Source of the DNA: Phycisphaerales bacterium
GTDB taxonomy: Bacteria; Planctomycetota; Phycisphaerae; Phycisphaerales; UBA1924
Length of the DNA stretch: 64,000 nucleotides
Assembly: GCA_007693785.1 (NCBI GenBank)
Contig: RECY01000023.1
Coordinates: 144,558 to 208,557, forward strand
Reading direction: 5' to 3'
Of the stretch, positions 1 to 7,879 are shown piece after piece. The stretch's first letter is position 1. Every line of letters starts with the position of its first letter. Under the pieces are notes generated by a model. The model was given only the letters and a program-made list of their open reading frames with translations. It did no database searches and had not been told where the DNA came from. Position numbers and translations under genes: made by a program.

Positions 1-1493
1 CCCGATCGCCCGTCGCGCAACCATCCCGCGGTGCGGAACGCGAGCTCCAGCGCCTGCTGATAGTTCAGGCGAGGGTCGCACGGGCTGGCATAGTTCACGT
101 GCAGCCCGTCCTCGGTGACGCCGGCCGCCCCGCCGACGCACTCGGTGACGTCCTCGCCGGTGAGCTCGAAGTGAACGCCGCCCATGACGGTGCCCGCCGC
201 CTTGTGCGCGGCAAACGTGCGCTCGAGCTCGGCCGCGATGTCGTCGAAGCTCCGCGTCTTGATCCCGGAGGCCGTCGTCATCCCGTTGCCGTGCATCGGG
301 TCCGACACCCAGAGCACCAGCCGCCCGCTCGCGCGGACCGCCTCCAAGAGCGGCGGCAACCGCTCCTCGACCTTCCCCGCCCCCATCCGCGTGATGAAGA
401 CCAGCTTGCCCGGCTCGTTCTCCGGGTTCAGCGCCTCAGCCAGGCGGACCGCCTCTTCGCCCGTCATCCCCGGGCCGACCTTCACACCCACCGGGTTCCG
501 CACGCCTCGGAAGAACGCGACGTGCGGGCCGTCGAGCGCCCGCGTCCGCTCCCCGATCCAGGGCAGGTGCGTCGTGAGCAGGTAGTGCCCGTGACGGCGC
601 GGGACCGTCCGCGTCTGGGCGGATTCATAATAAAGATTCAACGCCTCGTGGCTTGTGAAGAACTCCACCTGCGTCAGCTCGTCGATCCGCTTATCCCCGA
701 GCGCCTCCATGAAACGAAGCCCGTCGAGCAGGCGTTCCATCATCCGCTGATAGTCCGCCTTGCGGCTCGGCGGCAGATCCGCGTGGTGGAAGAAGCTCAG
801 GTCCCACTGCTCCGGGTGGTGCAGGTCGGCGAACCCGCCCCGCGCGAGACTCCGGATGAAGTTGATCGTCAGCGCCGCGTGCTGATACGCGTGGACGAGC
901 ATCCCCGGCTCCGGGCGGCGGCTCTCGGCGTCGAACGGGGCCGCGTTGACCAGATCCCCGAAATAGCTCGGCAGCGTGATCGGGCCCTGCCCGTGATCGC
1001 GCGTCTCCGTCGGGCTCGACCGCGGCTTCGCGTACTGCCCCGCGAACCGGCCCACGCGCACCACCGGCTTCTGACCGCCGTGGACCAGCACGAGGCTCAT
1101 CTGGAGCAGGATCTTCAGTTTGTTCGTAATCGTCTCGGGGCGGCACTCGGCCAGCGTCTCGGCGCAGTCGCCGCCCTGCAATAAAAATCTTTCACCCCGC
1201 TGCGCCTCGCTCAGCTCGCTCTTCAGGCGCTCGATCTCCCAGCTCGTCACCAGCGGCGGGAGGGTGCGGAGCTTGGCGACCGCACGCTCGAGCGAGGCCG
1301 CGTCGTCGTAGTCGAACTGGTGCGCGCCGGGGCGCTCGCGCCAGGCTTCGGGCGACCACGCGTCGCGCGGCGTTCCCGAAAAAACGCCCGTGCGGTCGCG
1401 GTTTTGATCGCTTGGCGCGAAGGCGGCGTCCCCCTCGCGATCGCGGGCGTGCGTCGGGTTGGCGGGCTCGGGCGTCATCGTTGTCGGGCTCAT
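1..1493 (-). CDS. Class II 3-deoxy-7-phosphoheptulonate (DAHP) synthase, 3' end off the window
   Basis: First enzyme of the shikimate pathway: condenses phosphoenolpyruvate and erythrose-4-phosphate to DAHP in the cytosol. The reverse-strand translation from ATG at 1493 gives about 497 residues with the plant/mycobacterial class II hallmarks: RFLLQGGDCAE near residue 100, VGRFAGQYAKPRS, the VGVKVGPGMT segment, and the C-terminal DPMHGNGM, GGVHFELTGEDVTECVGG and SPCDPRLNYQQALELAF motifs. That last motif lies near the usual C-terminus, so only a few residues are probably missing past base 1. A second in-frame ATG lies five codons downstream of the chosen start. The gene diverges from the histone-like gene at 1869. 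Family assignment is certain; the exact start is not. Confidence 0.93.
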   Translation of the reverse strand, partial: MSPTTMTPEPANPTHARDREGDAAFAPSDQNRDRTGVFSGTPRDAWSPEAWRERPGAHQFDYDDAASLERAVAKLRTLPPLVTSWEIERLKSELSEAQRGERFLLQGGDCAETLAECRPETITNKLKILLQMSLVLVHGGQKPVVRVGRFAGQYAKPRSSPTETRDHGQGPITLPSYFGDLVNAAPFDAESRRPEPGMLVHAYQHAALTINFIRSLARGGFADLHHPEQWDLSFFHHADLPPSRKADYQRMMERLLDGLRFMEALGDKRIDELTQVEFFTSHEALNLYYESAQTRTVPRRHGHYLLTTHLPWIGERTRALDGPHVAFFRGVRNPVGVKVGPGMTGEEAVRLAEALNPENEPGKLVFITRMGAGKVEERLPPLLEAVRASGRLVLWVSDPMHGNGMTTASGIKTRSFDDIAAELERTFAAHKAAGTVMGGVHFELTGEDVTECVGGAAGVTEDGLHVNYASPCDPRLNYQQALELAFRTAGWLRDGRS

Positions 1494-1868
1494 TCCGGGG
1501 CGGCGCAGGAGCGCGATCGCGTGGCTTTTCGTGAGCGGCGCACGGTGCGCGGCGATGCGAAACGGAGGGTAGGCGGGGTGTCGGCATTTGCTGCGCCGAC
1601 GATGACTTGCGTGTTTTTTCCAAGGAAATGCTGATTCGGGGGACGGGCGGGTCCGATTGGAAGTGCACGTGAGTTCCGTGTCAGGCCCGCATGGGGTGGG
1701 CGGCAAGGAACATGGCGGAAGGGACCCGAAGCCCGCACGGACGCGGGACGCCCGGCACGAACGCGACCCACGGACGGGCACGCGTCGGAGGCCGACGCAC
1801 AACGACCGGCCGTCTCGCCGGTCCGCCCCGAAGCCGCGAACACGATACCCATTGATGGAGTGACCCCG
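1494..1868. other. Divergent intergenic spacer
   Basis: This 375-base gap separates the divergent DAHP synthase and histone-like genes, so it should hold promoters for both. I see no convincing -35/-10 pair and no hairpin. The only local feature is a short T-rich stretch around 1615-1625. Open frames here are antisense or compositional artefacts. Confidence 0.4.
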
Positions 1869-2540
1869 ATGCCGACCAGGACCAACACCAAGCGGACCAC
1901 CGCCCGACGCACCACCACCACGAAGCGGGCCGCCACCAAACGCCCCGCCGCCAAGCGCACCACGGCCAAGCGCACCGCCACCAAGACCGCCGCCAAGCGC
2001 ACCCCGGCCAAGCGCACCGCCACCAAGGCGACCCGCAAGGCGACCCCCACGACCGCCGCCCGCAAGCCCGCGGCCCGCAAGTCGCCCTCGCGCACCGCCA
2101 CCAAGCGCACCGCGACCCGGACCGCGACCCGCACCACCAGCCGCACCACCGCCAAGCGCCCCGCCGCGAAGCGCACCCGCACCACCACCACGGCTCGCGC
2201 CGCGGCCCCCCGCAAGAGCACCGCGCGGAAGCCCATCGCCAAGCGCGCCACCACGGCCCGCACCACCGCGACGCGTCGCCCGACCGCCAAGCGCACCGCC
2301 GCCACGACCCGCAACACCATCAGCCGCACGGGCGCCCGCACCACCGCTCGCAAGAGCACCGCGCGCCAGCCCGTCGCCAAGCGCACCGCGGCCAAGCGCA
2401 CCAACACCAAGATCAACAACAAGCCCGTTGCCCGCAAGACCGGCGCGAACCGTCGCTCCGTCAAGCCCACCGGCGGCAACAGCTTCCGCCTCGTCGGGCG
2501 CTCCAACCGGGCGAGCCGCCCCCTCCGCCGCGCCGCCTGA
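1869..2540 (+). CDS. Histone H1-like lysine/arginine-repeat DNA-binding protein
   Basis: A 223-residue protein made almost wholly of Ala, Thr, Lys, Arg and Pro in degenerate repeats of the type AKRTAAKRT, PAAKRT and ARKSTAR. Such tails are typical of eukaryotic linker-histone C-termini and of bacterial H1-like nucleoid proteins, which bind and compact DNA non-specifically. There is no globular domain and no signal peptide. The C-terminus (about residues 185-223) becomes less repetitive and has Asn, Gly, Phe and Leu. ATG at 1869 is preferred because GGAG lies eight bases upstream; a GTG at 1860 overlaps that ribosome site. A strong terminator follows at 2574. The chromatin role is inferred from composition only. 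Confidence 0.85.
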   Translation: MPTRTNTKRTTARRTTTTKRAATKRPAAKRTTAKRTATKTAAKRTPAKRTATKATRKATPTTAARKPAARKSPSRTATKRTATRTATRTTSRTTAKRPAAKRTRTTTTARAAAPRKSTARKPIAKRATTARTTATRRPTAKRTAATTRNTISRTGARTTARKSTARQPVAKRTAAKRTNTKINNKPVARKTGANRRSVKPTGGNSFRLVGRSNRASRPLRRAA

Positions 2541-2573
2541 GACGCGCCACGCGCAACGCACGACCGATACGAA

Positions 2574-2604
2574 CAACGCCCCCGCACGAGCGCGGGGGCG
2601 TTGT
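2574..2604 (+). terminator. Intrinsic-type terminator hairpin
   Basis: A perfect 12-bp GC-rich stem (2574-2585 pairing with 2592-2603) with a 6-base loop ACGAGC, 33 bases after the histone-like stop. The T-tract is short (TTGT), as is common in high-GC genomes. The convergent glycosyltransferase gene ends at 2666, so the hairpin may act for both strands. Confidence 0.8.
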
Positions 2605-2665
2605 CTATTGGATGATGCGGAACACGGACCGGGCGGACGATGCGACGCCCCCAAGGGCGCACGCT

Positions 2666-5341
2666 TCAGACCCCCTGCGCCCGCGCTCCCTCTGCTGTCT
2701 CGAACGATGCTTTCGCTTCGCGGGGGCTCTCGCCCTCGCCGGCGCCCTTCGCCTCGATCCCGCGGAGCGCCAGGTGCCGGTGCCACGCCTCGACGTGGAC
2801 CTGCCAGAAGTGCTCGAAGCTGTGCTTCAGGCTGTACGCCTGCATGCTCTCGTGGGCCGCCGCCGACATCGTCCGACGCATCTCCGTCTGCTCCACCAGC
2901 CGCACGATGTGGTCGGCCCACAGCCCCGGGTCGTCCACCGGCAGCACGAAGCCCGTCTCGCCGTCCCGCACCACTTCCTTCGGCCCGCCCTGATCGCTCA
3001 CGATCACCGGCAGCCCGCTCCCCTGGCTCTCCATCACCACCTGCCCCAGCGTGTCCGTCACGCTCGGGAAGACGAACAGGTCGCTCGTCGCGTACAACGC
3101 GCTCAGCTCCTGACCGTGACGGAAGCCCAAGAAATGCGAGTCCGCCTTCTTCAGCTCCGACTCCATCTTCGCCCGGTACGGCCCGTCCCCCACGATCACC
3201 AGCTCCGCGTCCAGCCCGCGCTGACGCATCTGCTGCTGCGCCAGCTTCCACGCGCCGCACAAGAACGGCACGTTCTTCTCCACGCTCACACGACCGACGT
3301 ACAGCACCTTCACGCTGTTCGGACGCACCGTCGGCGCCACGCGCTTCCACACCGATTCGTCCTTGTGACGCACGTGGAACACCTCGGCATCGAACCCCGG
3401 CAGCAGCGGCGTGCACTTGTCCCGGTCCAGCCCGAGCCGCCCCAGGCTCTCCACGTAGTCCTCGCTCCGCGTGAAGACCGCGCTGAACGGGTCGTAGAAG
3501 AACCGCATGTACTTCTGGCAGAGGTACGTGAACGCGTGGTCGTCGAAGAGCTGGTCGATGTAGGCCGGGAAGTCCGTGTGGTAAACCCCCAAAACCGGGA
3601 TCCGCAGCATCCGCGCCGCGATGAACCCGATCATCCCCACCGCGCCCGGCGTCGAAATGTGGATCACGTCCGGCTGGTGCTTGTCCAGGTGACGCAGGAT
3701 CGGCACCAGGGGCGGGAGCACCGCCTCGAGCTGCTCGTACTTGGGCATCTGCCACGCGAAGACCGGCTTGAAGTTGAACACGTTCGGCGCGTCCGGCACC
3801 GCCAGGCGCGTGCTCGTGATGACCTGCAGGTCCCGCCCGGTGCGCTCGGCCTGCTCGCCGACGTTCTGGATGAACCGGCTGACGCCGTTGACGTCGCCGA
3901 GCGTGTCGGTGAACAGGCTCACACGCATGGGGCGCTCCAAGACGCTCGTCCCGTCGCCGGGCTCCGAGATGTGGTGCTCGAGGCTCTCCAGGAACGCGCG
4001 TTCCTTATTTTGGTGGAACAGGCTGAACACATACGGCAGCTGCGCCGCCTGCACCAACAGGTACCCACTCAGGCAGTCCAGCACGCCCTGGCGGTCGCGC
4101 TTCTTCCAGCGCTTGGCCGTCCGCGTCGAGAGCGCGTCGTTGAGCGCACGCGCAAGGTCGTCGGCAAACTCGGCCATCCGCTCGTGGTCGCTCAGCGCGC
4201 TCCCCTGGCTCGCCCACGCCTCCGGCTTCAGACGCTCGCGGATGTCCGGGTACTGCTCCAGCAGCGGCACGATCGTCTCGCGCAAGCTATCCAGCAGCGG
4301 GCGGCTCCGCCGACGCTTGCGCTTGATCATCTTCCGCTTAACCGTGTGCGCCGCCAGCCGAGCCCGGCTCGGGGCCGGCGCCGCAACCCCTGCAAAACGC
4401 AGCAGCTTCGACCCGATCGTCTGACCCAGCGGCTTCGCACGCAGGTGCAGCTTGTCCGCATAATAGTGCGCGCCGACCGTCGTCACCTGGTGCGCCAGCG
4501 TCGAGCTGTGCCCCCCCACGCCCCCCGCCTCGCTCCGCCCGCTCATCGCGTACCGGAAGAACTCCGCCGGGTCGGTCACCTTCGCCCCGCCCTCGCCGCG
4601 GACCTCCGTCCACGTGCGCCCGATGTTCAGGAGACCGTGGTCGTCGCTCCCGCCCGTGCGCGCCTTCTGCCACGCGCGGGGCCACTTCGCCTCCAGCCCG
4701 TGCGACTCGCTGAGGCGCTGCACCGCGGCCGGGGTGAGCTGATCCAGAAACCGCTCCAGCGTCGCCCGGTGCGTCGCCGAGTGCGCCCCGTTGAGCATCT
4801 CAAAGCCCTTGAAGAGCAACGCCGCACGCTCGATGTGCCACCGCGTCAGGCGACCGTTCTGGATGTACAGCGGGTGCGCCAAGGCGTGCGGCAGGCTGTG
4901 CTCCTTCAGCCAGTCCGCGAAGACGTACACGTCCTTCCGCAGTTCCAGCCGGTCGATCTCCTCGGCCCGCTCCGGCGTCAGCATCCACGTCAGCACGTGC
5001 AGCTTGCAACGGTCCTCCGGAAAGTAAACCGTCACCTCCTGCCCCACGATGAAATCCTGGAATCCGCGCTCCACCAGCTCCATCGCGCCCTTGATCGTGT
5101 CGTGGTCCGTGATCGTGACCAGGTCCATCCCCCGCGCCTTCGCGAGGTCGTACACCTTCTCCGGCGGGCTGTAACACTCCGGCGCGCCGATGAACCCCAG
5201 CGCCGCCAGCGCCGGCCCGTCGCTCGCCCACGAGTGCGCGTGCGCGTCCAGTCGCGTCGCACCGGAAGGGCGTGACCCAGCCGAGCTCATGCCGTTGCGA
5301 GCGTGGGCGGCCCCGGGCAACTCTGTGCGCGTCGTGCTCAT
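2666..5341 (-). CDS. PHP-domain phosphoesterase fused to GT4 glycosyltransferase
   Basis: An 891-residue two-part protein. Residues about 30-270 form a PHP domain: DAHAH at 32-36, TITDHD at 76-81, GQEVTVYF near 100, ALAHPLY and GSDDHG supply the usual metal-binding His/Asp/Glu ligands. A linker of roughly 200 residues includes a very basic patch (VKRKMIKRKRRR). Residues about 471-870 form a GT-B glycosyltransferase (group 1/GT4): an N-terminal GDVNGVSRF, VLYVGRVSVEKN for the nucleotide-sugar side, and PSVTDTLGQVVMESQGSGLPV matching the family E-x7-E region. No signal or membrane segment is evident. Known families, inferred role: sugar transfer to a lipid or polysaccharide coupled to phosphoester hydrolysis. 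ATG 5341 was chosen over an in-frame ATG at 5371; residues upstream lack homology-like character. Confidence 0.88.
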   Translation of the reverse strand: MSTTRTELPGAAHARNGMSSAGSRPSGATRLDAHAHSWASDGPALAALGFIGAPECYSPPEKVYDLAKARGMDLVTITDHDTIKGAMELVERGFQDFIVGQEVTVYFPEDRCKLHVLTWMLTPERAEEIDRLELRKDVYVFADWLKEHSLPHALAHPLYIQNGRLTRWHIERAALLFKGFEMLNGAHSATHRATLERFLDQLTPAAVQRLSESHGLEAKWPRAWQKARTGGSDDHGLLNIGRTWTEVRGEGGAKVTDPAEFFRYAMSGRSEAGGVGGHSSTLAHQVTTVGAHYYADKLHLRAKPLGQTIGSKLLRFAGVAAPAPSRARLAAHTVKRKMIKRKRRRSRPLLDSLRETIVPLLEQYPDIRERLKPEAWASQGSALSDHERMAEFADDLARALNDALSTRTAKRWKKRDRQGVLDCLSGYLLVQAAQLPYVFSLFHQNKERAFLESLEHHISEPGDGTSVLERPMRVSLFTDTLGDVNGVSRFIQNVGEQAERTGRDLQVITSTRLAVPDAPNVFNFKPVFAWQMPKYEQLEAVLPPLVPILRHLDKHQPDVIHISTPGAVGMIGFIAARMLRIPVLGVYHTDFPAYIDQLFDDHAFTYLCQKYMRFFYDPFSAVFTRSEDYVESLGRLGLDRDKCTPLLPGFDAEVFHVRHKDESVWKRVAPTVRPNSVKVLYVGRVSVEKNVPFLCGAWKLAQQQMRQRGLDAELVIVGDGPYRAKMESELKKADSHFLGFRHGQELSALYATSDLFVFPSVTDTLGQVVMESQGSGLPVIVSDQGGPKEVVRDGETGFVLPVDDPGLWADHIVRLVEQTEMRRTMSAAAHESMQAYSLKHSFEHFWQVHVEAWHRHLALRGIEAKGAGEGESPREAKASFETAEGARAQGV

Positions 5342-5587
5342 CCGTTCGGCCCCCCACACACGCCCGAGCATGGCCCCCGCGCCTCCGGCGATCGCGGACC
5401 AAACCACACGGACACCAGATCTTAGCGTCCGCAAACCCGCCCCGCACAAGCCGCGCACAACCTTTGCCACCGGTTCACACGTCCCAAACAGAGCCGATCG
5501 CCCGCCCGGGGCCCTTGACTCGCCGCGCCGAACGCCTGCAATCCCACGCAGACCGACGACGCACCCTCCCCAGAAAGGACCAACCCG

Positions 5588-6121
5588 ATGGCACGACTCC
5601 CGCTCATCGATCCCGCAGCCGCACAAGGCGAAACCAAGCAACTCTTCGACGGCCCGCTCAAGGGCAAGCACCTCAACATCTTCAAAGCCATGGGCAACAG
5701 CCCCGCCGCCCTGCACACCTACCTCGGGATGGCCGGCGCCCTTGCCAAGGCGCAGCTCTCCGAGAAGGAACGCGAGGCGATCCAGCTCGCCGTCGGCGAG
5801 GCGAACCGGTGCGACTACTGCGTCGCCGCCCACACGAAGATCGGCGTCGGCGCCGGCCTCACCGAGGACCAGGCGAAAGAAGCCCGGCGCGGCAAGGTCA
5901 CCAGCGACGCCAAGCTCCACGCGCTCGTAACGTTCGCCCTGGCGCTCAACGAGAAGCGCGGGTGGGTCAGCGACGACGACCTGCAGGCGGTCCGCGACGC
6001 GGGCTACGCCGACGCCCACATCGCCGAGGCCGTCGCGGTCTTCGCGCTCGCGATCTTCACCAACTACTTCAACCACGTCGCGGAGACCCCGGTCGACTTC
6101 CCGGACCCCGGCGCGATCTGA
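5588..6121 (+). CDS. AhpD-like carboxymuconolactone decarboxylase family protein
   Basis: A 177-residue all-helical protein of the alkylhydroperoxidase D-like/CMD family. Residues 75-90 read EANRCDYCVAAHTKIG, which is the CxxC plus downstream His signature of the peroxidase-active members; the flanking AIQLAVGEANRC and a second helix bundle fit the family fold. These proteins reduce peroxides or act as thiol-disulfide partners in the cytosol. The start is supported by AAAGGA nine bases upstream of ATG. It stands alone, divergent from the glycosyltransferase, and is followed closely by a strong terminator. The physiological partner cannot be read from context. Confidence 0.9.
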   Translation: MARLPLIDPAAAQGETKQLFDGPLKGKHLNIFKAMGNSPAALHTYLGMAGALAKAQLSEKEREAIQLAVGEANRCDYCVAAHTKIGVGAGLTEDQAKEARRGKVTSDAKLHALVTFALALNEKRGWVSDDDLQAVRDAGYADAHIAEAVAVFALAIFTNYFNHVAETPVDFPDPGAI

Positions 6122-6145
6122 GACCCCCCGGGATCCAAAAAAGGA

Positions 6146-6184
6146 CCCCCCGGGCTGGCGGAACGGACCAGCCCGGGGGGCTTG
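6146..6184 (+). terminator. Strong GC-rich terminator hairpin
   Basis: A perfect 13-bp stem, CCCCCCGGGCTGG (6146-6158) with CCAGCCCGGGGGG (6168-6180), loop of 9, beginning 25 bases after the AhpD-like stop. It is followed by CTTGC, so there is no long T-run. Confidence 0.75.
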
Positions 6185-6354
6185 CAGGGGATGCCGAGAT
6201 GAGGTCGCCGGGGCCGCCCCGTCGATCCGGCAACAGTGCCATCCAATCCCACCTCCGACGAACCGCCCGCCCCCACGACCCCAGGTTCGGGGTGAAGCTG
6301 CACCGACCATGACGCCTGGGCAACCTTCACGCCCCTCCCACCCCCTCTCCCCCC
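6183..6354. other. Spacer with no recognised content
   Basis: Between the terminator and the repeat block I see no gene, hairpin or promoter that I can support. Confidence 0.4.
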
Positions 6355-6506
6355 CTGTGCCACTGACCTTGTCCCCAAGGTCAGTGCTCCCCGGCCTCCC
6401 TACACCCCCTCCCCCCGCTCCCAAATCCTTCAGCCCCATAACAAACCAGCAAAAGAAGAAACAGGAAGACCCGGGGCACTGACCTCTCAGAAGAGGTCAG
6501 TGGCAC
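6355..6506. repeat. REPIN-like doublet, family A
   Basis: Two facing hairpins frame a spacer of about 90 bases. The left one is CACTGACCTTG/CAAGGTCAGTG (6361-6371 and 6376-6386, loop TCCC); the right one is CACTGACCTCT/AGAGGTCAGTG (6477-6487 and 6492-6502, loop CAGA). Each hairpin is flanked by GTGC or GGCAC. The spacer contains ACAAACCAGCA followed by a purine-rich tract. The same arrangement recurs at 11932, 55054 and 58986. Confidence 0.85.
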
Positions 6507-6561
6507 ACCCGGATCCCTTCCCCCTCGCATCCACCCCCGCCGCTCCGCTACCCTCTCCCTC

Positions 6562-7119
6562 ATGCCCCGGAAACACCTCGCCGTCTTCCCAGGCTCCTTC
6601 GACCCGATCACCTTCGGGCACCTCGACGTCATCGCCCGCGGGCGCAAGCTCTTCGACGAGCTCGTCGTCGGCGTCGGGCGCAACCCCGGCAAGGACCAGC
6701 TCTTCAGCCCCGAAGAACGCGCCGACATGGCCCGCCAGCTCGCCGACGAGATGGTCCGCGACGACCCCGACGGCGCCCCCGTCCGCGTTGAGACCTTCGC
6801 CGGGCTGACCGTCGATTTCGCCCGGCGTGTCGGGGCCGCCGCCCTGCTCCGCGGCGTGCGCAACCTCAGCGACCTGCAGTACGAAGTCCAGCAGGCCGTC
6901 ACCAACCGACAGGTCGCCGGGCTCGAGACCGCCTTCGTCGTCGCGGGTGAGAGCTTCGCCTATACGTCCAGCAGCCTCATCAAACAGATCACGGCCGTCG
7001 CCGACGACCTCGCCGTCCTCGACACCATGGTCCCCCAGCTCGTCGTCCAGCAGCTCCAAGCCAAGCGTGCCCAAGGGCACCCGCTGCTCGAGCGCCTGCG
7101 GGCCGACCTCGCCGGCTGA
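6562..7119 (+). CDS. coaD: Pantetheine-phosphate adenylyltransferase
   Basis: Fourth step of coenzyme A synthesis: transfers AMP from ATP to 4'-phosphopantetheine, giving dephospho-CoA. The 185-residue protein begins with the nucleotidyltransferase motif PGSFDPITFGH (residues 10-20, TxGH active site), then RGVRNLSDLQYE (substrate loop; families normally show RGLR) and SSSLIKQI, the counterpart of the ISSTxIR motif. Length is slightly longer than the usual 160-170 because of short C-terminal and internal additions. It starts 55 bases downstream of a family A repeat and is followed after 46 bases by the MBL-fold gene in the same direction. Confidence 0.97.
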   Translation: MPRKHLAVFPGSFDPITFGHLDVIARGRKLFDELVVGVGRNPGKDQLFSPEERADMARQLADEMVRDDPDGAPVRVETFAGLTVDFARRVGAAALLRGVRNLSDLQYEVQQAVTNRQVAGLETAFVVAGESFAYTSSSLIKQITAVADDLAVLDTMVPQLVVQQLQAKRAQGHPLLERLRADLAG

Positions 7120-7165
7120 TCGCCCGGGGGCGGGCTCGGGGCGGGCCTCCCCCTATCCTCCGCCC

Positions 7166-7879
7166 ATGGAACCCGACGTCCGTGTGATCAGCATCGGCGC
7201 GCTGGCCGCCAACGCGATCTGGAACGAGAAAGCCCCCGTCCGCGCCGGGCACAGCACGAGCGTGCTCATCCGCGCCGACGCCCCGAGCGGTCGCCCCGGC
7301 GACCCGCCCCGCGTGATCCTCGTCGACCCCGGCCTGCCCCCGGACGCCCTTGCCGCCCGCCTCGCCGAGCGCGCCAACTGCACGCCGGAGCAAGTCACCC
7401 ACGTCTTCCTGACCAGCTTCCGCCCGGAGCTGCGCCGCGGGATCACGCTGTTTGAGCGCGCGACTTGGTGGATCGGGGAGCGCGAACGCGAGGCCGTCGG
7501 CGTTCCCCTCGCCGCCGCCGCGAAGCGCGCGATGGAAGCCCAGGACCGCGAAGCCGCGGGCGCGATCCAGCAGGAGCTGGCGATCCTGCAGCGCTGCCAG
7601 CCCGCACCGGACCACCTCGCCGACCGGGTGGACCTCTTCCCCCTCCCCGGCGTCACCCCCGGGCTCACCGGGCTGATCATCAGCGGGCTCCGCCACACCA
7701 CGCTGATCACCGGCGACGCGATCCCCACCGCCGACCACCTCGCCGAGGGCAAGCTGTTCAACCCGACCGTCGACGTGGAGCAGGCCCGCGCCAGCTTCGA
7801 GGAAGCCGTCGAGATCGCCGACCTGATCATCCCGGGGCGCGACAACTGGTTTGTGAACCAGACGAAAAAAGCGTTCTAA
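7166..7879 (+). CDS. MBL-fold protein lacking canonical metal ligands
   Basis: A 237-residue protein with the metallo-beta-lactamase layout: an N-terminal beta segment (STSVLIRADAP), VILVDPGLPPDAL, then VTHVFLTSFRPELRRG at 78-92, and a C-terminal ISGLRHTTLITGDAIPT. In active relatives the central motif is T-H-x-H-x-D-H. Here the ligand positions read Ser84, Arg86, Glu88 and Leu89, so all the usual ligands of this motif are gone. The later His position (GLRHTTLITGD) keeps an Asp. It is therefore probably non-hydrolytic or uses different chemistry. The start ATG 7166 lies 46 bases after coaD. The gene converges with and overlaps the alcohol dehydrogenase by four bases. Confidence 0.8.
   Translation: MEPDVRVISIGALAANAIWNEKAPVRAGHSTSVLIRADAPSGRPGDPPRVILVDPGLPPDALAARLAERANCTPEQVTHVFLTSFRPELRRGITLFERATWWIGEREREAVGVPLAAAAKRAMEAQDREAAGAIQQELAILQRCQPAPDHLADRVDLFPLPGVTPGLTGLIISGLRHTTLITGDAIPTADHLAEGKLFNPTVDVEQARASFEEAVEIADLIIPGRDNWFVNQTKKAF

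Noticed and set aside
1490..2662. Minus-strand frame opposite the histone-like gene
   Set aside because: Repetitive Val/Arg/Leu sequence is just the complement of the lysine/arginine repeat; no start signal.
2612..5275. Long open frame of about 887 codons on the plus strand opposite the PHP-glycosyltransferase
   Set aside because: It is the antisense shadow of a gene with clear family motifs; its product is Arg/His/Leu-rich with no domain, typical of high-GC frame artefacts.
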